Of a DNA stretch of 64,000 nucleotides, positions 53,781 through 63,040 are shown piece after piece (positions within the stretch are counted from its first letter, which is position 1; every line of letters begins with the position of its first letter). The translations under genes were made by a program, and so were the position numbers. The notes under the pieces were generated by a model. That model was not told where the DNA came from and ran no database searches. It was given only the letters and a program-made list of their open reading frames with translations. Source of the DNA: Phycisphaeraceae bacterium (lineage in GTDB: Bacteria; Planctomycetota; Phycisphaerae; Phycisphaerales; UBA1924); contig JAHBXK010000003.1 of assembly GCA_019636535.1 (NCBI GenBank), forward strand, positions 62,001-126,000, written 5' to 3'.

Positions 53781-54761
53781 CTAAGGCTTCGCCCCGGCCC
53801 GACGAACCGCGTCGATCGAGAGAATCTCGAACGCGATGTGCGCGGCCAGCAGCGCGGTGATGCCCGCGTGATCTCGGTCGGGCAGCACCTCAACCACGTC
53901 GGCCCCAATCAGATTCAACCCTGCGCAGGCTCGAACCAGTCCGAGCGCTTGGGCCGAAGACAACCCTCCGACACTCGGCGTGCCGGTGCCGGGCGCAAAC
54001 GCCGGATCGACGCAGTCGATGTCGAAAGTGAGATAGGCCGCCGCGTCCGCGAGTTCTCGCACGAAATTCCGCAAGAGCATGTCGCCTCCGGCGGCGAGGT
54101 CGTCCGGCGTCACAATCCGCACGCCGTGTTTGCGAGCAAAGTCGAGATCGCCCGGCGTGTTGAGCGGCCCCTTGATGCCAATCGAGAGCATTCGCTTCGG
54201 ATCAACCAACCCTTCTTCAATGCACCGGATGAATGGGGATGCGTGCCCCCATCGCTCTCCCCAAACCTCGTCCACCGTGTCCAGATGTGAGTCAAAGTGC
54301 ATCAGCGCCAGCCCGCCCGCGGGCCCCCCTGCCCGCTTCCACGCGGCCTTGATGTTCGCGTACGCGATTGAGTGATCGCCCCCGAGCGCCAGCGGCTTGG
54401 TCGTGCCTGGGTCCGGCAGGTCCGTCGCGAAGGCACAGATCAAGTCCGCCGAGTCCTTGCATGAGTACGGCGCGACCGGCGCATCTCCCGCATCGGCGAG
54501 TGAGAGCACGCCGCACACATCCACGTCGTGGGCCATGGAGTAGCGTTTGAGGTACTGCGACTCCTCGCGGATCGAGCGCGGACCGAAGCGAGCTCCGGGC
54601 CGGTATGTCACGCCCGCATCGAATGGGGCTCCGTAAATCGCCCAATCGACCGGTCGGTCGGCGTGTGTGACGTCCTGGAGCCTCGGGTAGCGTCCGAACG
54701 TGACCAGCCCGGCAAAGCGTGGCGAGCGCCGGGCGTTCGGAAGTTCGGTCTGATGTGACAT
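53781..54761 (-). CDS. speB: Agmatinase/arginase family hydrolase
   Basis: 326 residues. The ureohydrolase manganese motifs are complete: ALGGDHSIAY, LMHFDSHLD (Ser in place of the usual Ala between the Asp and His), and LTFDIDCVDPAFAPGTGTP. The enzyme would split agmatine to putrescine and urea, or a related guanidino compound; agmatinase is the likeliest. It follows rodA by 53 bases on the same strand. Start ATG 54761. Confidence 0.87.
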   Translation of the reverse strand: MSHQTELPNARRSPRFAGLVTFGRYPRLQDVTHADRPVDWAIYGAPFDAGVTYRPGARFGPRSIREESQYLKRYSMAHDVDVCGVLSLADAGDAPVAPYSCKDSADLICAFATDLPDPGTTKPLALGGDHSIAYANIKAAWKRAGGPAGGLALMHFDSHLDTVDEVWGERWGHASPFIRCIEEGLVDPKRMLSIGIKGPLNTPGDLDFARKHGVRIVTPDDLAAGGDMLLRNFVRELADAAAYLTFDIDCVDPAFAPGTGTPSVGGLSSAQALGLVRACAGLNLIGADVVEVLPDRDHAGITALLAAHIAFEILSIDAVRRAGAKP

Positions 54762-54814
54762 ACTTGCTTTCGTGTGATAAATACGCGCGGAATCGAACCG
54801 AGTCCCGAGTCGAG

Positions 54815-56086
54815 TCAGGCCCGCACACCCTCGCCGCGTCGGGCAGGAACGATCCGCTGCGGCAGGTGTGCATCGTCAGGGTCGTACGGAACGGGATCAA
54901 ACTCGAAACTCGGGCGATGGAAGCGTACCTGCCTTCTGAGGCCGATGTTGACGATCAGACCAGTCATAATCCATGAACTGAGCATCGAACTGCCGCCGTA
55001 ACTCACGAACGGAAGCGAAACCCCGACGACGGGCAGCAGCCCGATCGTCATGCCGATGTTTACGAAGGCCTGTCCGGCGATGAACGCCATCAGGCCGGTT
55101 ACAACCAGCCTTGCGAACGGATCACGGCTGAGCGATGCCGTCAAGTAGGCGCCTGTAAACCAGAGCGCGTACAGGAACCCGACTAAAACCGCCCCCGCGA
55201 GCCCAAAGCGGCAAACGATGATGGGAAAGATCATGTCGTTATGGCGTTCCGGCAGTCGGTTGTATCGGATCAGCGAGCGGGCCTTCGGCTCGGGCTGGCC
55301 CCACACGCCTCCTGAACCGGCGAGCGTCCTCGCCGTCACCATCTGGTAGTTGATGTCGTGGGCGCCCTTGCGCGGATCTTCCATCATCTGGATCAAACCG
55401 ACGATCCGCTTCTTCTGATACGGCTTGAGAAATGGGTACGCCGCGGGAGCGGCGAGCAGGGCGCACAGCACCACGATCGAGAGGTGACGCCACTTCGCAC
55501 CGGAAACGAAGAGCATCGCGAAGACCGATGGAATGAACAGCAGCGCGGTGCCCATGTCGGGCTGCAGGCTGATCAGTACCATCGGCACGGCCGCGATCAG
55601 GCCGAAACCGATCAGTCCGAGAAACGTGCGCTGGCTCTCTCGATACCGCAAGACGTCGGCCATGACCAGTACGAAGACGATCTTCGCGAGTTCCGCCGGC
55701 TGAAAGTCTGTGACGCCCAGATCGATCCACGCGCGAGCACCGTTCCGCGGCCGAACGATGCTCGACGGCACAAAGGGAATGAGCAGGAAGACGAGGAGGC
55801 CCAGCACGACGATCGCCGCGGGCCAGATGCACAAGCGGATCCACCGGTAGTGCGGCAGGCAGAGCGCCGCGGCCGCGAAGACGCCCACACCTAAGAAGAC
55901 CAACTGCTTGAGCACCACCCCCTCGGGCGTGATCGGCAGCAGCCCGGACTCGGGCACGCCGTGCGTGCCCAGATCGATGGCGTACACGCCGAGCAGACTC
56001 AGCAGTCCCGCCCCGATCACGCACAACCAGACGCTGTGACGCAGCGCCCAGTCGACGGTGAGGATGTTGCGGAAGGCGATGATCAA
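54815..56086 (-). CDS. rodA: Rod-shape glycosyltransferase RodA (SEDS family)
   Basis: 423 residues with about ten transmembrane helices. SEDS proteins polymerise glycan strands from lipid II. GARAWIDLGVTDFQPAELAKI, SLQPDMGTALLFIP, PERHNDMIFPIIVCRFG and LLPVVGVSLPFVSYGGSSML are family motifs. RodA is favoured over FtsW because it is coupled to mrdA, whose stop overlaps the rodA start (ATGA). The C-terminus is a polar 40-residue tail. Confidence 0.93.
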   Translation of the reverse strand: MIIAFRNILTVDWALRHSVWLCVIGAGLLSLLGVYAIDLGTHGVPESGLLPITPEGVVLKQLVFLGVGVFAAAALCLPHYRWIRLCIWPAAIVVLGLLVFLLIPFVPSSIVRPRNGARAWIDLGVTDFQPAELAKIVFVLVMADVLRYRESQRTFLGLIGFGLIAAVPMVLISLQPDMGTALLFIPSVFAMLFVSGAKWRHLSIVVLCALLAAPAAYPFLKPYQKKRIVGLIQMMEDPRKGAHDINYQMVTARTLAGSGGVWGQPEPKARSLIRYNRLPERHNDMIFPIIVCRFGLAGAVLVGFLYALWFTGAYLTASLSRDPFARLVVTGLMAFIAGQAFVNIGMTIGLLPVVGVSLPFVSYGGSSMLSSWIMTGLIVNIGLRRQVRFHRPSFEFDPVPYDPDDAHLPQRIVPARRGEGVRA

Positions 56087-58584
56087 CGCTGGTCAGCCCG
56101 GGCGCGAGTCTGAGTGCCCACGCGCATATCCCCTGCTCCACTCGTCCCCACTTCGCCGGACGGGCTCAGGTCCGGCAGATAGCCCTCCCGGACCAGAGCC
56201 CGCACGACCTGGTTCGCAATCGGGCCCGCACAGCGTCCGCCCGAGCCGCCGTGATCAACCACAACCGCGATTGCATACTCGGTCACATCCGCCACGCCCG
56301 CCAGAAGTACGCACCACGCATGGTCGCCGTCGTAGACGGCGGGCCCGCCGGAGAGCCCAAAGTCGGCCCTGAATGGAGCCACGTCCGCCGTGCCAGACTT
56401 GGCCCAGACTGTGATCCCTGGCACATCGAAGATCCGCTCGCGTCGAACTGAACCGTCGGGCATAGGGAACGGAATCGTGTACGTGGTGCCGATCGCGGTG
56501 CTCGCGCTCGCCTTCAGCCCTTCAAGGGCCTCGCGGACGATGACGGGCGACCAACCAAGATCTTTGCGCTCCGCGGGAGCGTCCATCCTGATCCGCGGCG
56601 TGATCCGCACGCCGCCGCGGGCGAGCGTGGCGTAGGCATCGGCGGCGTGCAACGGGGTCCAGGCGATCGGCCCCTGACCAATGCCCATCAAGATTGCCTC
56701 GTCGAGCGTGCTACGAGCAGGGTCGCGCGGCAACGCACCGGAATACTCAAGCCCGATGCCGAGCCCCCACCGATCCGCGGACGGGCCGACCCCCAATCGC
56801 GTGTACAGGTCATAGACACCGCGCTGCCCGAGTCGCCGACCGAGTTCGAAGAAATAGATGTTGCAGGAGCATGCGAGCGCCTCTACGCAGTTCGGTTCAT
56901 GCCCGAGTTTGGCGGTGTGCGTCGAGTTGAACTGCTTGTAGATCCAGCAGCGATAGAGCAGCGGTTTGTCTGGGAAGAAGTGGCCGACGCAGTCGATGCG
57001 TTCGCCGGGTGAAACCCTGCCCGCCGCGTTCGCTCCGGCGAGGATCAGCGGCTTGACGATGGACCCCGGCGCATAGGCCTCGGCGATCGCCCGGTTGGTC
57101 AGGGGCTTGCCGTAGCGATCCTCGAGCATCGCGCCGTAACTCGTCGCCAGCCGATCCCTTGTGAACGTCGGGGCGCTCACCAGCGAGAGAATCTGTCCCG
57201 TCCGAACGTCGAGCACGACGATCGAACCGTTGAGCGGCGTCCCGAGCGGTATATCCAGCGGCTTCGAGGGCGGCTCCTCGTTCTCGTCCGGTCTTGCGGG
57301 TCGGTGCCAGGGCTGGGCCACGGCCAGACCCAGATCGGGATCGAAGAGTGCTTGCAGGCGTGCCTGCAGAGCCGCATCCAGCGTCAGAATGACGTCTTGA
57401 CCATCGATCGGCTCCGTTGTTTCGACCTCGCCCGTATCCAAGTGCCGGACTCGCACGCCACGCGACCCGCGCAGGTCAAACTCCAACGCGTATTCCAGCC
57501 CGGCCGCGCCAACCAGATCATTCGGCAAGTAACGGCCGCGATCTGGGCCGAGCGATCGCGCCAACTCGGCAGGCGCTTCCTCTGATTCTCGGTGGGCGTA
57601 TCCCGCTCGACGCAGCCGCTCAGCCTCACGGCGCTGCGAGTCCTCGCGGTAAACTCGCCCGCGCATCCAGCCCAGCACGTGCGTGCCGACGCCTTGCACT
57701 CGCACGATCCGCGGCCCGATCTGATCGGCGCCGGGACCTCTGAGCGGCCCAGGCAGATGTGACAGATCGAACGCAACATCCACCGTCTCCATCGGGAACT
57801 CGCGCCGTACCGAGTCGAGCACGTGCAACCCGGGCAGAACCGTGGACTCACCGCCCTCGGCCTCGGTTCTCTCGATCAACTGGCGGAGTTTGAAGCCGAC
57901 GGAGTCGGGGACATCACGCAGGATCACATGGTGCGTGCGTTCTTCACGGATCGGCCTGCGGACGTCCGCGGTGCGCACCACGGGCTCGCCCTCACCCTCG
58001 CTCAGCACCTCGCCGCGTGCCAGTTCTCGCTCGAGCGCTCGTCTCTGCGCCTCGGTCACGCTGGCATTCAGAAAGCGGACCTGGTCGATGATCGCCTCGC
58101 GGCGCTGCTCGATTTCTGATCTCGACACGCCTGCCATCGCGCCGAGTGTGTCCCACATCATCTCGACGCGGGACTCAAAGTCCTGCAGGTGGCCCTGCAC
58201 GATCTCCTGCCGTTGCTCGGCGTTGAGTTCGGACCAGTTGGGCGTGATCTGCCGGGCCCAGCGCGTCGCCTGCTGATAGGCCCACTTGCCGATCAGCACC
58301 TGATAGTCCACCGCGACTTCGAAAGAGGCCTGATCTCGCGCCAGCACCCGCCCCTTGCGGTCGTAGACCGTGCCGCGAATAGTCCTGATCCAACGCTCGT
58401 TCAGCAGTTTCCGTTCGGCCGCCTCGCGAAACTCACCCCCCTTCGCCACGGTCAGGTGCGTGACCTGGGCCAGGGGAGCCATGAAGACCAGCAGCACGCC
58501 CAGCCCGATGAGCAACAGCCGGCGCTGGTACATGCTCGGGATGAACTTGGTAGCGCGAAGTCGCGACAACGACCGACCCTCCAT
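56083..58584 (-). CDS. mrdA: Elongation-type penicillin-binding protein 2
   Basis: 833 residues against about 630 in E. coli. A transmembrane helix (LLLIGLGVLLVFMAPLA), RGTVYDRKGRVLARD, a large charged insert (about residues 85-350) and a transpeptidase domain follow each other. Active-site motifs are SIVK (APGSIVKPL), SCN (CSCNIYFF) and KSGT (AKSGTADV). It cross-links side-wall peptidoglycan with RodA. ATG 58584 is preferred over GTG 58635, though neither has a good ribosome site. Confidence 0.92.
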   Translation of the reverse strand: MEGRSLSRLRATKFIPSMYQRRLLLIGLGVLLVFMAPLAQVTHLTVAKGGEFREAAERKLLNERWIRTIRGTVYDRKGRVLARDQASFEVAVDYQVLIGKWAYQQATRWARQITPNWSELNAEQRQEIVQGHLQDFESRVEMMWDTLGAMAGVSRSEIEQRREAIIDQVRFLNASVTEAQRRALERELARGEVLSEGEGEPVVRTADVRRPIREERTHHVILRDVPDSVGFKLRQLIERTEAEGGESTVLPGLHVLDSVRREFPMETVDVAFDLSHLPGPLRGPGADQIGPRIVRVQGVGTHVLGWMRGRVYREDSQRREAERLRRAGYAHRESEEAPAELARSLGPDRGRYLPNDLVGAAGLEYALEFDLRGSRGVRVRHLDTGEVETTEPIDGQDVILTLDAALQARLQALFDPDLGLAVAQPWHRPARPDENEEPPSKPLDIPLGTPLNGSIVVLDVRTGQILSLVSAPTFTRDRLATSYGAMLEDRYGKPLTNRAIAEAYAPGSIVKPLILAGANAAGRVSPGERIDCVGHFFPDKPLLYRCWIYKQFNSTHTAKLGHEPNCVEALACSCNIYFFELGRRLGQRGVYDLYTRLGVGPSADRWGLGIGLEYSGALPRDPARSTLDEAILMGIGQGPIAWTPLHAADAYATLARGGVRITPRIRMDAPAERKDLGWSPVIVREALEGLKASASTAIGTTYTIPFPMPDGSVRRERIFDVPGITVWAKSGTADVAPFRADFGLSGGPAVYDGDHAWCVLLAGVADVTEYAIAVVVDHGGSGGRCAGPIANQVVRALVREGYLPDLSPSGEVGTSGAGDMRVGTQTRARADQR

Positions 58585-58750
58585 GGCGCGGTGTGGCTGT
58601 TTCCGGCGTGCCGGACCGGACGGGCGCGGCAGCACACAGAAAGCCTAGCCCTCGGAGCATGTATCGGTCGTCACGGCCGGGGAATCGGAAGTGGCGAGAG
58701 GCAGGTGTCTCAGGCACATCGGTTGCTCGATCGGCCCGGAACTGCCGGCC

Positions 58751-59692
58751 TCAATCCCGCTTATCGCGAGTGATCTGTGCGTAAGCGTTGTGATTGTGGA
58801 TGCTCTCGAAGTTCTCGCTCGAGATCGCGTACCAGATGATCCGGTCTTCGTGGTTGAGAGCAACGGCCAGATCTCGGATGATGTCCTCAACAAACTTCGG
58901 ATTGTCGTAGGCGTGCTCGGTCACCCACTTCTCGTCTGGGCGCTTCAGAACCGCAAAGACCGGGCAACTGGCCGCTCGTTCGATGATTTCGGCGAGATGC
59001 TCGATCCACATCGGCCCACCCGCCGGGTCGAACCGGACCTTTGCCTCGATCAGGCATCGCTGATTGTGCGCACCGTAGGCCGAAATCTCCTTCGAACACG
59101 GGCAGAGACTCGCGGCGGGGGCCATCACCCCGATCACAAAATCGTCGGTCAAGCCTGTGCGGCTCGATGTGCACTCGAAGGTGACCCTGTAGTCCATGAG
59201 CCCGGAGGAGCCCGTCACCGGCGCGGATTTGTTGATGAAGTACGTGAACTCGGCTTCGAAGTGGGCTTCTTCGGCGTCGAGCCGCTCACGGATCGCGGCG
59301 GTGATCGCGGGAATGTCGTCCGGCGCAATGGTCCGGCCAGGCCCGGCGTGCTCATTGAGCACTTCCAAAAACCGGCTCATGTGCGTGCCCTTCTGGTAGT
59401 GAGGCAGGGCCACGTACATGGAAATGTTCGCGACGGTGGTCTGCTCGTTCCCCAACACGGAGTTTGGGTGGTCTTGCGGTACACGCAGGCGAATCGGGAA
59501 CGTGACATCCTTCACGCCGACGCGATCGATCGCAACATTCCGAGAATCGCAAGAGGCCTGAACATCCGGCATCGCCTCACGCTTCATTGCCCGGCTCAAG
59601 GGCCCCTCGGCATTGCGGGGGGAGCTGGGCGGTGTGGGGATCTTCGCAAACGTGGTCAAATTTGTCCCCTTTCTGGTGTGCTTATCCCGCAT
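58751..59692 (-). CDS. folE2: GTP cyclohydrolase IB
   Basis: About 313 residues. The enzyme makes dihydroneopterin triphosphate from GTP at the start of folate synthesis. MPDVQ followed by VAIDRVGVKDVTFPIRL, then the catalytic SLCPCSKEIS with its cysteines and GAHNQRC are FolE2 features. It is the metal-flexible, QueF-related type. The start is uncertain: ATG 59692 is used, TTG 59659 has AAGGGG five bases before, and ATG 59587 lies directly before MPDVQ. Confidence 0.92.
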   Translation of the reverse strand: MRDKHTRKGTNLTTFAKIPTPPSSPRNAEGPLSRAMKREAMPDVQASCDSRNVAIDRVGVKDVTFPIRLRVPQDHPNSVLGNEQTTVANISMYVALPHYQKGTHMSRFLEVLNEHAGPGRTIAPDDIPAITAAIRERLDAEEAHFEAEFTYFINKSAPVTGSSGLMDYRVTFECTSSRTGLTDDFVIGVMAPAASLCPCSKEISAYGAHNQRCLIEAKVRFDPAGGPMWIEHLAEIIERAASCPVFAVLKRPDEKWVTEHAYDNPKFVEDIIRDLAVALNHEDRIIWYAISSENFESIHNHNAYAQITRDKRD

Positions 59693-59802
59693 GGCAATCG
59701 AACTGTACGCCCATGTGGATGCACGCCCTGCCCAAAGGGATTCGGCCATGCCAACCGTTCTGCAAGGCTCTCCAGGTGGTTCCTCGCTTGGCCACGGCAC
59801 GC

Positions 59803-60351
59803 TCAAGCGTGTTCCTGCTCAACCGACCATGTCATTCGCGGCTGACCCTTCTGGTTGACTTGGGAGCAATCGATGTGCAGCGCAAAGAACCCCGGCCGGC
59901 CCTGGGCCGAGTCACGCATGTGCTGCTCATGCCGGCGAATCAGCGGCCAGATAATCCGACGATCGGTCTCGGGCAACGGCAGGGACTCGATCGCTCCCGG
60001 CGCGTGCCACTCCAATCGCCCCTCGGCGATCTCGCTCCGAGAGACTTCGACAGGACCGATCACGCGGTAGTAGAACAGAAGCCAATGCCCCTTTCCTTCG
60101 TACGCACGCTCGGAAATCAGCCCCGCAAGATGCAGCCGGTCGATCGGGACATCGATCCCGGCCTCTTCCATGATCTCACGCCGGGCACATTGTGCAGGTG
60201 ACTCGCCGGTCGCCATATCCAGTTTGCCACCAATCGGCGAGTACAGCCCCTTGTTCGGCTCCCGCAGCCGGTGCAACAGCAACACACGCCCCTGCGCATC
60301 GCGCAAGTCGCATAGACAGGCCAATTTGTAAGGCAACGCCGCTTCGCCCAT
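59803..60351 (-). CDS. Nudix hydrolase
   Basis: 182 residues. The Nudix box is recognisable as GGKLDMATGESPAQCARREI, then MEEAGI; the E-x7-REUxEExGU part is exact, while two extra residues separate the leading glycines from the first glutamate. Family members cleave nucleoside diphosphate-linked compounds. The substrate is unknown. The C-terminal 30 residues (GFFALHIDCSQVNQK) are polar. It is divergent from murC and ends about 110 bases before folE2. Confidence 0.88.
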   Translation of the reverse strand: MGEAALPYKLACLCDLRDAQGRVLLLHRLREPNKGLYSPIGGKLDMATGESPAQCARREIMEEAGIDVPIDRLHLAGLISERAYEGKGHWLLFYYRVIGPVEVSRSEIAEGRLEWHAPGAIESLPLPETDRRIIWPLIRRHEQHMRDSAQGRPGFFALHIDCSQVNQKGQPRMTWSVEQEHA

Positions 60352-60405
60352 TGGGAGCGAAGAATAGCGTGATCAGCGGGCAACCGAGTCACCGCTCGTC
60401 CAGTC

Positions 60406-62052
60406 ATGCCCATGATCCCGGCGGGCCGATTTGATCGGTCCATGATTTCCACTCCGCAATCGGCCCTCCCGACACCGCACGAACCTGCCATGGCACCGGC
60501 TCGATCCACGCCCCCAAAGCCCCGTGACCGAAGCGGACTACCTGCATCGCTCGCGGGCCGGGCCGTATTCATGATCGGGATCGGAGGGTGCGGCATGAGC
60601 GGCCTCGCCCGCCTGCTCCGGGCACAAGGCGCTCAGATCAGCGGCTCTGACGTTGGCCAGTCACCGTTCACTCGGGGATTGCTGCGAGACGGTTTCACGG
60701 TTGGCTATGACCAAACCGGCGTTGGGGCCGGAGCCGTTCCGGAGCGTTGCGATCTGGTGGTCGCCTCTGCCGCGATCCGGCCCGATCATCCACAAGTCCT
60801 TGCAGCAGAAGCGCGAAGCATCCAAGTGCTGTCCTACGCCGAGGCGCTGGGCTGGGTCATGCAAGCGCACACCTGCGTCTGCATCGCCGGCACGCATGGC
60901 AAGAGCACCACAACCGCCATGCTCGGCGTAGCCCTTGCCGCTGCTGGACTGGACCCGAGCGTGATCGTGGGAGCAACTTGCTCGCAACTCGGAAACCTGT
61001 CAGCATCGTCCGGTTCCCCCGAAACGGGGGGCGGCTTTCGCCTAGGAAGCCGATCGATCCCGCTCGGTCCGTATGTCGGCCAACCCGGGCTGCTGATCGC
61101 CGAGGCGTGCGAGTTCAACCGCAGTTTTCACAACTACCACCCCCGCGTCGCGGCGATCACGAGCGTGGAAGCCGATCATCTCGACGTATTCGGATCGGTT
61201 GAGGAGGTGGTGCGCGCGTTTCGCGACTTCGCCGGGCTCATCCCTCACGCCGATCAGGGCGGCACGCTGCTCATCGCCGCGGAAGGCACGCATCGCCGGG
61301 AAGTCACGGCGGGCTTGGAGTGCGATGTGCAAACGATCGGATGGTCGCCCAGTTGCGACTGGAGCGTTCGGTACGATCCGGTCTCACGACGCACGGGACT
61401 GGTCCGCAAGGGACAAGGCTTGGTCGGGGCGTGGGTCACCTCTATGCCGGGCGAGCACAACGCCATGAACGCCGCCACCGCCTGCGCACTGGCGACGATT
61501 CTGGGTGCCGATCCCGACACGGTGGCAACGAGTCTCGGTGAGTTCCGCGGTCTGGACCGTCGGATGCAATTCTTGGGCGAGCGACGGCTGCCGCTGGGCG
61601 GGGCGGTTCGCGTGTACGACGACTACGGCCATCACCCGACCGAAGTTGAAGCGACGCTGAAGGCACTCCGAGACTTTGAAAGACCCGAAGAGCGCGGCGG
61701 TCGGCTGGTGTGCGTCTTTCAACCGCACCAGCACAGTCGAACGCGCTTTCTGCTTGAGGAGTTCGCCAGCGCCTTTAATCATGCCGACGTGGTCATCGTC
61801 CCTCACATCTACTTCGTGCGAGACTCGATTGAGGAGAAAGCCAAGGTCACGGCGGCCGACCTTGTCGATCGTCTCAGACAACGGGGCGTGCAGGCAATGC
61901 ACCTGTACCCGTTCGACGCGATTGTCGAGCAACTGCAGGTCATTTGCCGTCCCGGCGATGTGCTGGTTGTGATGGGAGCTGGACCGGTCGATGAGGTGGC
62001 CAGGGGTTATTTGGGCGAATCCCCCCACGGGGCTCGCGGTCGGATCGGGTGA
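60406..62052 (+). CDS. murC: UDP-N-acetylmuramate--L-alanine ligase
   Basis: Up to 548 residues. It adds L-Ala to UDP-MurNAc in the cytoplasm. FMIGIGGCGMSGLARLL, SAAIRPDHP, the ATP-binding CIAGTHGKSTTTAML, EACEFNRSF and VYDDYGHHPTEVEATL are MurC motifs. Several starts are possible (60406, 60412, 60442 and 60490); no ribosome site decides between them, and the conserved domain begins near residue 50 of the longest form. It is followed by murB and ddl on the same strand. Confidence 0.93.
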   Translation: MPMIPAGRFDRSMISTPQSALPTPHEPAMAPARSTPPKPRDRSGLPASLAGRAVFMIGIGGCGMSGLARLLRAQGAQISGSDVGQSPFTRGLLRDGFTVGYDQTGVGAGAVPERCDLVVASAAIRPDHPQVLAAEARSIQVLSYAEALGWVMQAHTCVCIAGTHGKSTTTAMLGVALAAAGLDPSVIVGATCSQLGNLSASSGSPETGGGFRLGSRSIPLGPYVGQPGLLIAEACEFNRSFHNYHPRVAAITSVEADHLDVFGSVEEVVRAFRDFAGLIPHADQGGTLLIAAEGTHRREVTAGLECDVQTIGWSPSCDWSVRYDPVSRRTGLVRKGQGLVGAWVTSMPGEHNAMNAATACALATILGADPDTVATSLGEFRGLDRRMQFLGERRLPLGGAVRVYDDYGHHPTEVEATLKALRDFERPEERGGRLVCVFQPHQHSRTRFLLEEFASAFNHADVVIVPHIYFVRDSIEEKAKVTAADLVDRLRQRGVQAMHLYPFDAIVEQLQVICRPGDVLVVMGAGPVDEVARGYLGESPHGARGRIG

Positions 62053-62101
62053 ATACCCGAGATCGCGTTCGGCTTTGAGTTGAGACAAGAACGAGGTCTG
62101 A

Positions 62102-63040
62102 ATGGGCAGGGATGCCATGACGACAGTGCGTGCTCAGGCGGAAGCCGTGCGAATCGAGAACGACGTGCTCATACCGACGTGGTTCCACATCGGCGGCCGT
62201 GCCGATCAACTCGCCCGACCCGAGAGCGCGAGCCAACTACGAACGTGCCTGTTGCGTGATCCAGAACTTCGCATGCTCGGGGACGGCGCCAACCTGCTCG
62301 TCGATGACGACGGGGTGCGCGAGCTTGTGGTGCAGCTCACGGGTCCTGAGTTCACGGGATGGACGTTCGACGAAGCCACCGGCCTGCTGAGCGTCGGCGC
62401 TGGGGCGAACCTTCCGAAGTTGATCCTCGAAGCGGTCCGCCGCGGCCGAGGCGGATTGGAAGGGCTGGGCGGTATCCCGGCCTCCATCGGCGGCGCACTC
62501 GTGATGAACGCCGGCGGCGCGTTCGGCCAGATCGCGGACACCGTCGTGCGCGTGCATGGCCTCACCCGCGAAGGCCAGCCGATCACGCTCGAACGCGATG
62601 AGATCGACTTTCGATACCGGCACAGCGGATTGGATCGGCTGATCATCACCCGCGCCGAACTCGAACTCTCCGAGGAGGATCCCGCCGGGCTGCGTGACCG
62701 CTTGAAGGAAGTCATGCACTACAAGAAACAGAGCCAGCCGATGGGCGATCGCTCGGCGGGGTGCGTCTTCAAGAACCCGGTGCTTCCGGCGGACATCGAG
62801 GGGATCGGGCCGCGGGGGGAGCGAGTCAGCGCGGGGATGTTGATCGACCGTGCCGGCTGCAAGGGTCTCGCGGTCCGCGGCGCTTCGGTCAGCGCCCGCC
62901 ACGCGAACTTCATCGTCACCGCGCCGGACGCGCACGCACGCGACGTGATCGACTTGATGGCCGACGTGCGCCGACGCGTCCACGACGCATTTGGTGTCGA
63001 GATCGAACCCGAGATCGTCGTCTGGAGCAGCACCCGATGA
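62102..63040 (+). CDS. murB: UDP-N-acetylenolpyruvoylglucosamine reductase
   Basis: 312 residues. It reduces UDP-GlcNAc-enolpyruvate to UDP-MurNAc with FAD and NADPH. TWFHIGGRADQLA, MLGDGANLLVDDDG, GLEGLGGIPASIGGALVMNAGG (split motif), and SAGCVFKNP with the catalytic serine are clear. It is the type IIa-like length. GAGG lies five bases before ATG 62102. The stop overlaps the ddl start (ATGA). Gap to murC is 49 bases. Confidence 0.94.
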   Translation: MGRDAMTTVRAQAEAVRIENDVLIPTWFHIGGRADQLARPESASQLRTCLLRDPELRMLGDGANLLVDDDGVRELVVQLTGPEFTGWTFDEATGLLSVGAGANLPKLILEAVRRGRGGLEGLGGIPASIGGALVMNAGGAFGQIADTVVRVHGLTREGQPITLERDEIDFRYRHSGLDRLIITRAELELSEEDPAGLRDRLKEVMHYKKQSQPMGDRSAGCVFKNPVLPADIEGIGPRGERVSAGMLIDRAGCKGLAVRGASVSARHANFIVTAPDAHARDVIDLMADVRRRVHDAFGVEIEPEIVVWSSTR

